8,226 nt of DNA from Bacteroidales bacterium. GTDB taxonomy: Bacteria > Bacteroidota > Bacteroidia > Bacteroidales > VadinHA17. The notes under the pieces are model-generated. The model had not been told where the DNA came from and did not search any database. It was given only the letters and a program-made list of their open reading frames with translations. This document shows, one piece after another, positions 7,021 to 8,226 of the stretch (the first letter of the stretch is position 1; the number at the start of each line of letters is the position of its first letter). The stretch is from the NCBI GenBank assembly GCA_027451265.1, contig DAIDJT010000113.1:1-8226 (forward strand), in the 5' to 3' direction. The position numbers were made by a program, and so were the translations under genes.

Positions 7021-7734
7021 TCAGAATTTAAGATAAAAATCTTTTGTGAGGGAGACATACTCGTCAGAGTAGATATGTCTCCCTCCTGTTTCTATAACCA
7101 GCTCCTCCTCAGTGCAGGTGGCGGCCTTCCGGCCGAGGGTCATAAGCACCCTTGAGGGAGGCAGTGCAGGTGTGGGCTTCACAAGCATACGCCTCGTGCA
7201 GAACAGACCATAAGTCACAGAAAGGGAGAGAAACCGATCTGCCTCAGTCACCGGCAGCACCAGGTGCAGTGAACCGCCCGGATTGAGCAGTCGTGCCGTT
7301 GCATCCAGCAGGTCGGCCTGGCTGAGTGTGACTGTGTGCCTTGTACGCGCTTTGTTTTTATCGGGATTTTGCAAGGAACCGGCAAAATAGGGCGGGTTGG
7401 TTATGATTGCATCAAAACCGGTACCGGTTTCAGGCTTGAATTCCTGGACAGGAAAATTCAACAGGGTTATCCTCTCTTTCCAAGGGCTGGCGCTGAAGTT
7501 GATACCTGCCTGTACGAACGAGTTACGGTCAGGTTCAATGGCAATGATCCGGGCGGCAGACCTCTGTGCCGCCATAAGCGCCAGCAGGCCTGTGCCTGTT
7601 CCTATATCCAGGATGGTGCCGGCATCCTCGATTTGTGCCCAGGCGCCAAGCAGAACGCTGTCAGTGGTGACCCTGAATGAGGCAAGCTCATGCCTCACCG
7701 TAAACTGCTTGAACCTGAAAAAAACATTGCTCAT
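7021..7734 (-). CDS. trmN6: tRNA1(Val) (adenine(37)-N6)-methyltransferase, TrmN6/YfiC family
   Basis: This 237-aa class I methyltransferase has the TrmN6 pattern. The N-terminal 'FRFKQFTVRH' and 'VTTDSVLLGAW' (residues 22-32) are typical. The SAM motif I is DIGTGTG (43-49), 'AIEPD' (65-69) follows, and the N6-adenine catalytic motif is NPPY (113-116). The C-terminus 'YSDEYVSLTKDFYLKF' is characteristic of family members. The E. coli enzyme methylates A37 of valine tRNA1, next to the anticodon, using SAM. The same tRNA target is inferred here. It starts 2 nt after the homoserine dehydrogenase stop (minus strand TGA-TC-ATG), so the two are almost certainly one operon with coupled translation. 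No motif is missing. Confidence 0.93.
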   Translation of the reverse strand: MSNVFFRFKQFTVRHELASFRVTTDSVLLGAWAQIEDAGTILDIGTGTGLLALMAAQRSAARIIAIEPDRNSFVQAGINFSASPWKERITLLNFPVQEFKPETGTGFDAIITNPPYFAGSLQNPDKNKARTRHTVTLSQADLLDATARLLNPGGSLHLVLPVTEADRFLSLSVTYGLFCTRRMLVKPTPALPPSRVLMTLGRKAATCTEEELVIETGGRHIYSDEYVSLTKDFYLKF

Positions 7735-7736
7735 GA

Positions 7737-8226
7737 TCAGACCTGATTCACTTTCCTCCCGGTGGCAACAATGAAAATATTCATCCCGGCAAGCTCTTTC
7801 CTAAGATTGTAAAGATACTTAAGGTTAACCGTTCCGATCACATACCTGTAGCTGTGATTGCTATGGAATTCACTGATATTGCTGAACCGGAACAACTCAC
7901 GATCCTTCTCATTATGATACCTGAGATAAATTTCTATCTCATGGTCACGCGTATAATTCCTGACAGTGCCCTGGATATTCTTTTTATACTCATACCTGTA
8001 TCCGTAAGAATTGGCAGAGATATCTGACAGCACCGCGCTTCCGGTGGGATGTCCTCCTGCTCCCTTTCCTGCAAAGAACTGCTTTTCTGCAAAGGCAGCT
8101 TCAGTGATGACTCCGTTGTTCTCATGATCCACATTGTACAGGTACTTGTCAGGAGATACGAAACGGGGAAGGACAAATCCGGTAATTGTATGTTCGTCAG
8201 TCTTACCCACATAGGGCACCAGCTTT
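7737..8226 (-). CDS. hom: Homoserine dehydrogenase, C-terminal part (gene continues beyond the right edge)
   Basis: The frame runs off the right end on the minus strand; 162 complete codons plus the stop are visible. The segment starts KLVPYVG and contains 'GKGAGGHPTGSAVLSDI' (about residues 53-69 of the visible part), the conserved G-x-GAG-PT-SAV-D loop of homoserine dehydrogenases. The enzyme makes homoserine from aspartate semialdehyde with NAD(P)H, feeding threonine and methionine synthesis. The cofactor domain and the catalytic Asp/Lys lie outside the window. After the conserved loop about 90 residues remain, with alternating strand-like segments (EIEIYLRYHN, SYRYVIGTVN, MNIFIVATG). This could be a divergent regulatory domain, though a typical ACT glycine loop is not evident. 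The GTG at 8219 is internal, not a true start. I cannot tell whether an aspartokinase is fused upstream. Confidence 0.92.
   Translation of the reverse strand, partial: KLVPYVGKTDEHTITGFVLPRFVSPDKYLYNVDHENNGVITEAAFAEKQFFAGKGAGGHPTGSAVLSDISANSYGYRYEYKKNIQGTVRNYTRDHEIEIYLRYHNEKDRELFRFSNISEFHSNHSYRYVIGTVNLKYLYNLRKELAGMNIFIVATGRKVNQV

Noticed and set aside
7336..7774. Plus-strand open frames opposite trmN6
   Set aside because: They lie antisense to the conserved SAM-binding and NPPY region of trmN6, so they are shadow frames.

Overview
The window looks like an ordinary chromosomal segment of a member of the Bacteroidota, probably Bacteroidales-like. Three observations support this. Three sites match the Bacteroidota -7 box TAnnTTTG (upstream of the tRNA, of mutS and of the saccharopine dehydrogenase gene). 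Start codons are preceded by A-rich sequence rather than Shine-Dalgarno motifs. Several proteins carry signatures I associate with this phylum, such as the 'GKGAGGHPTGSAVLSDI' form of homoserine dehydrogenase and the Ala-Gln type of signal peptide end. No phage, insertion sequence, CRISPR array or defence system is visible.

Left part, plus strand (1-2392). The 3' part of an M16 zinc protease gene overlaps the start of an O-methyltransferase gene by 17 nt. After a 119-nt gap comes a secreted protein with an SH3-like domain, a Pro/Gln-rich linker and a C-terminal 'WGKPxxINR' domain. The gap downstream (2393-2593) has two strong stem-loops from the plus-strand unit and the terminator of the tRNA from the other strand.

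Centre, minus strand (2548-5375). mutS (869 aa) is followed downstream by a tRNA-Gly(GCC) that has its own -7/-33 promoter and its own intrinsic terminator, so the tRNA is an independent transcription unit.

Right part. A LYS9-type saccharopine dehydrogenase gene (444 aa) is divergent from mutS. Its leader contains a perfect 13-bp inverted repeat that starts right next to the predicted -7 box, the most distinctive non-coding structure here. It converges with a minus-strand pair: the C-terminal third or so of homoserine dehydrogenase, then trmN6 (tRNA1(Val) A37 N6-methyltransferase) two nucleotides later.

Functionally the window mixes housekeeping (mismatch repair, tRNA, tRNA modification), amino-acid metabolism (homoserine and saccharopine), and envelope or secreted proteins. 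I see no convincing undescribed multi-gene system. The best leads are the operator-like hairpin in the mutS/saccharopine dehydrogenase intergenic region, the role of a LYS9-type enzyme in this lineage, and the uncharacterised two-domain secreted protein.
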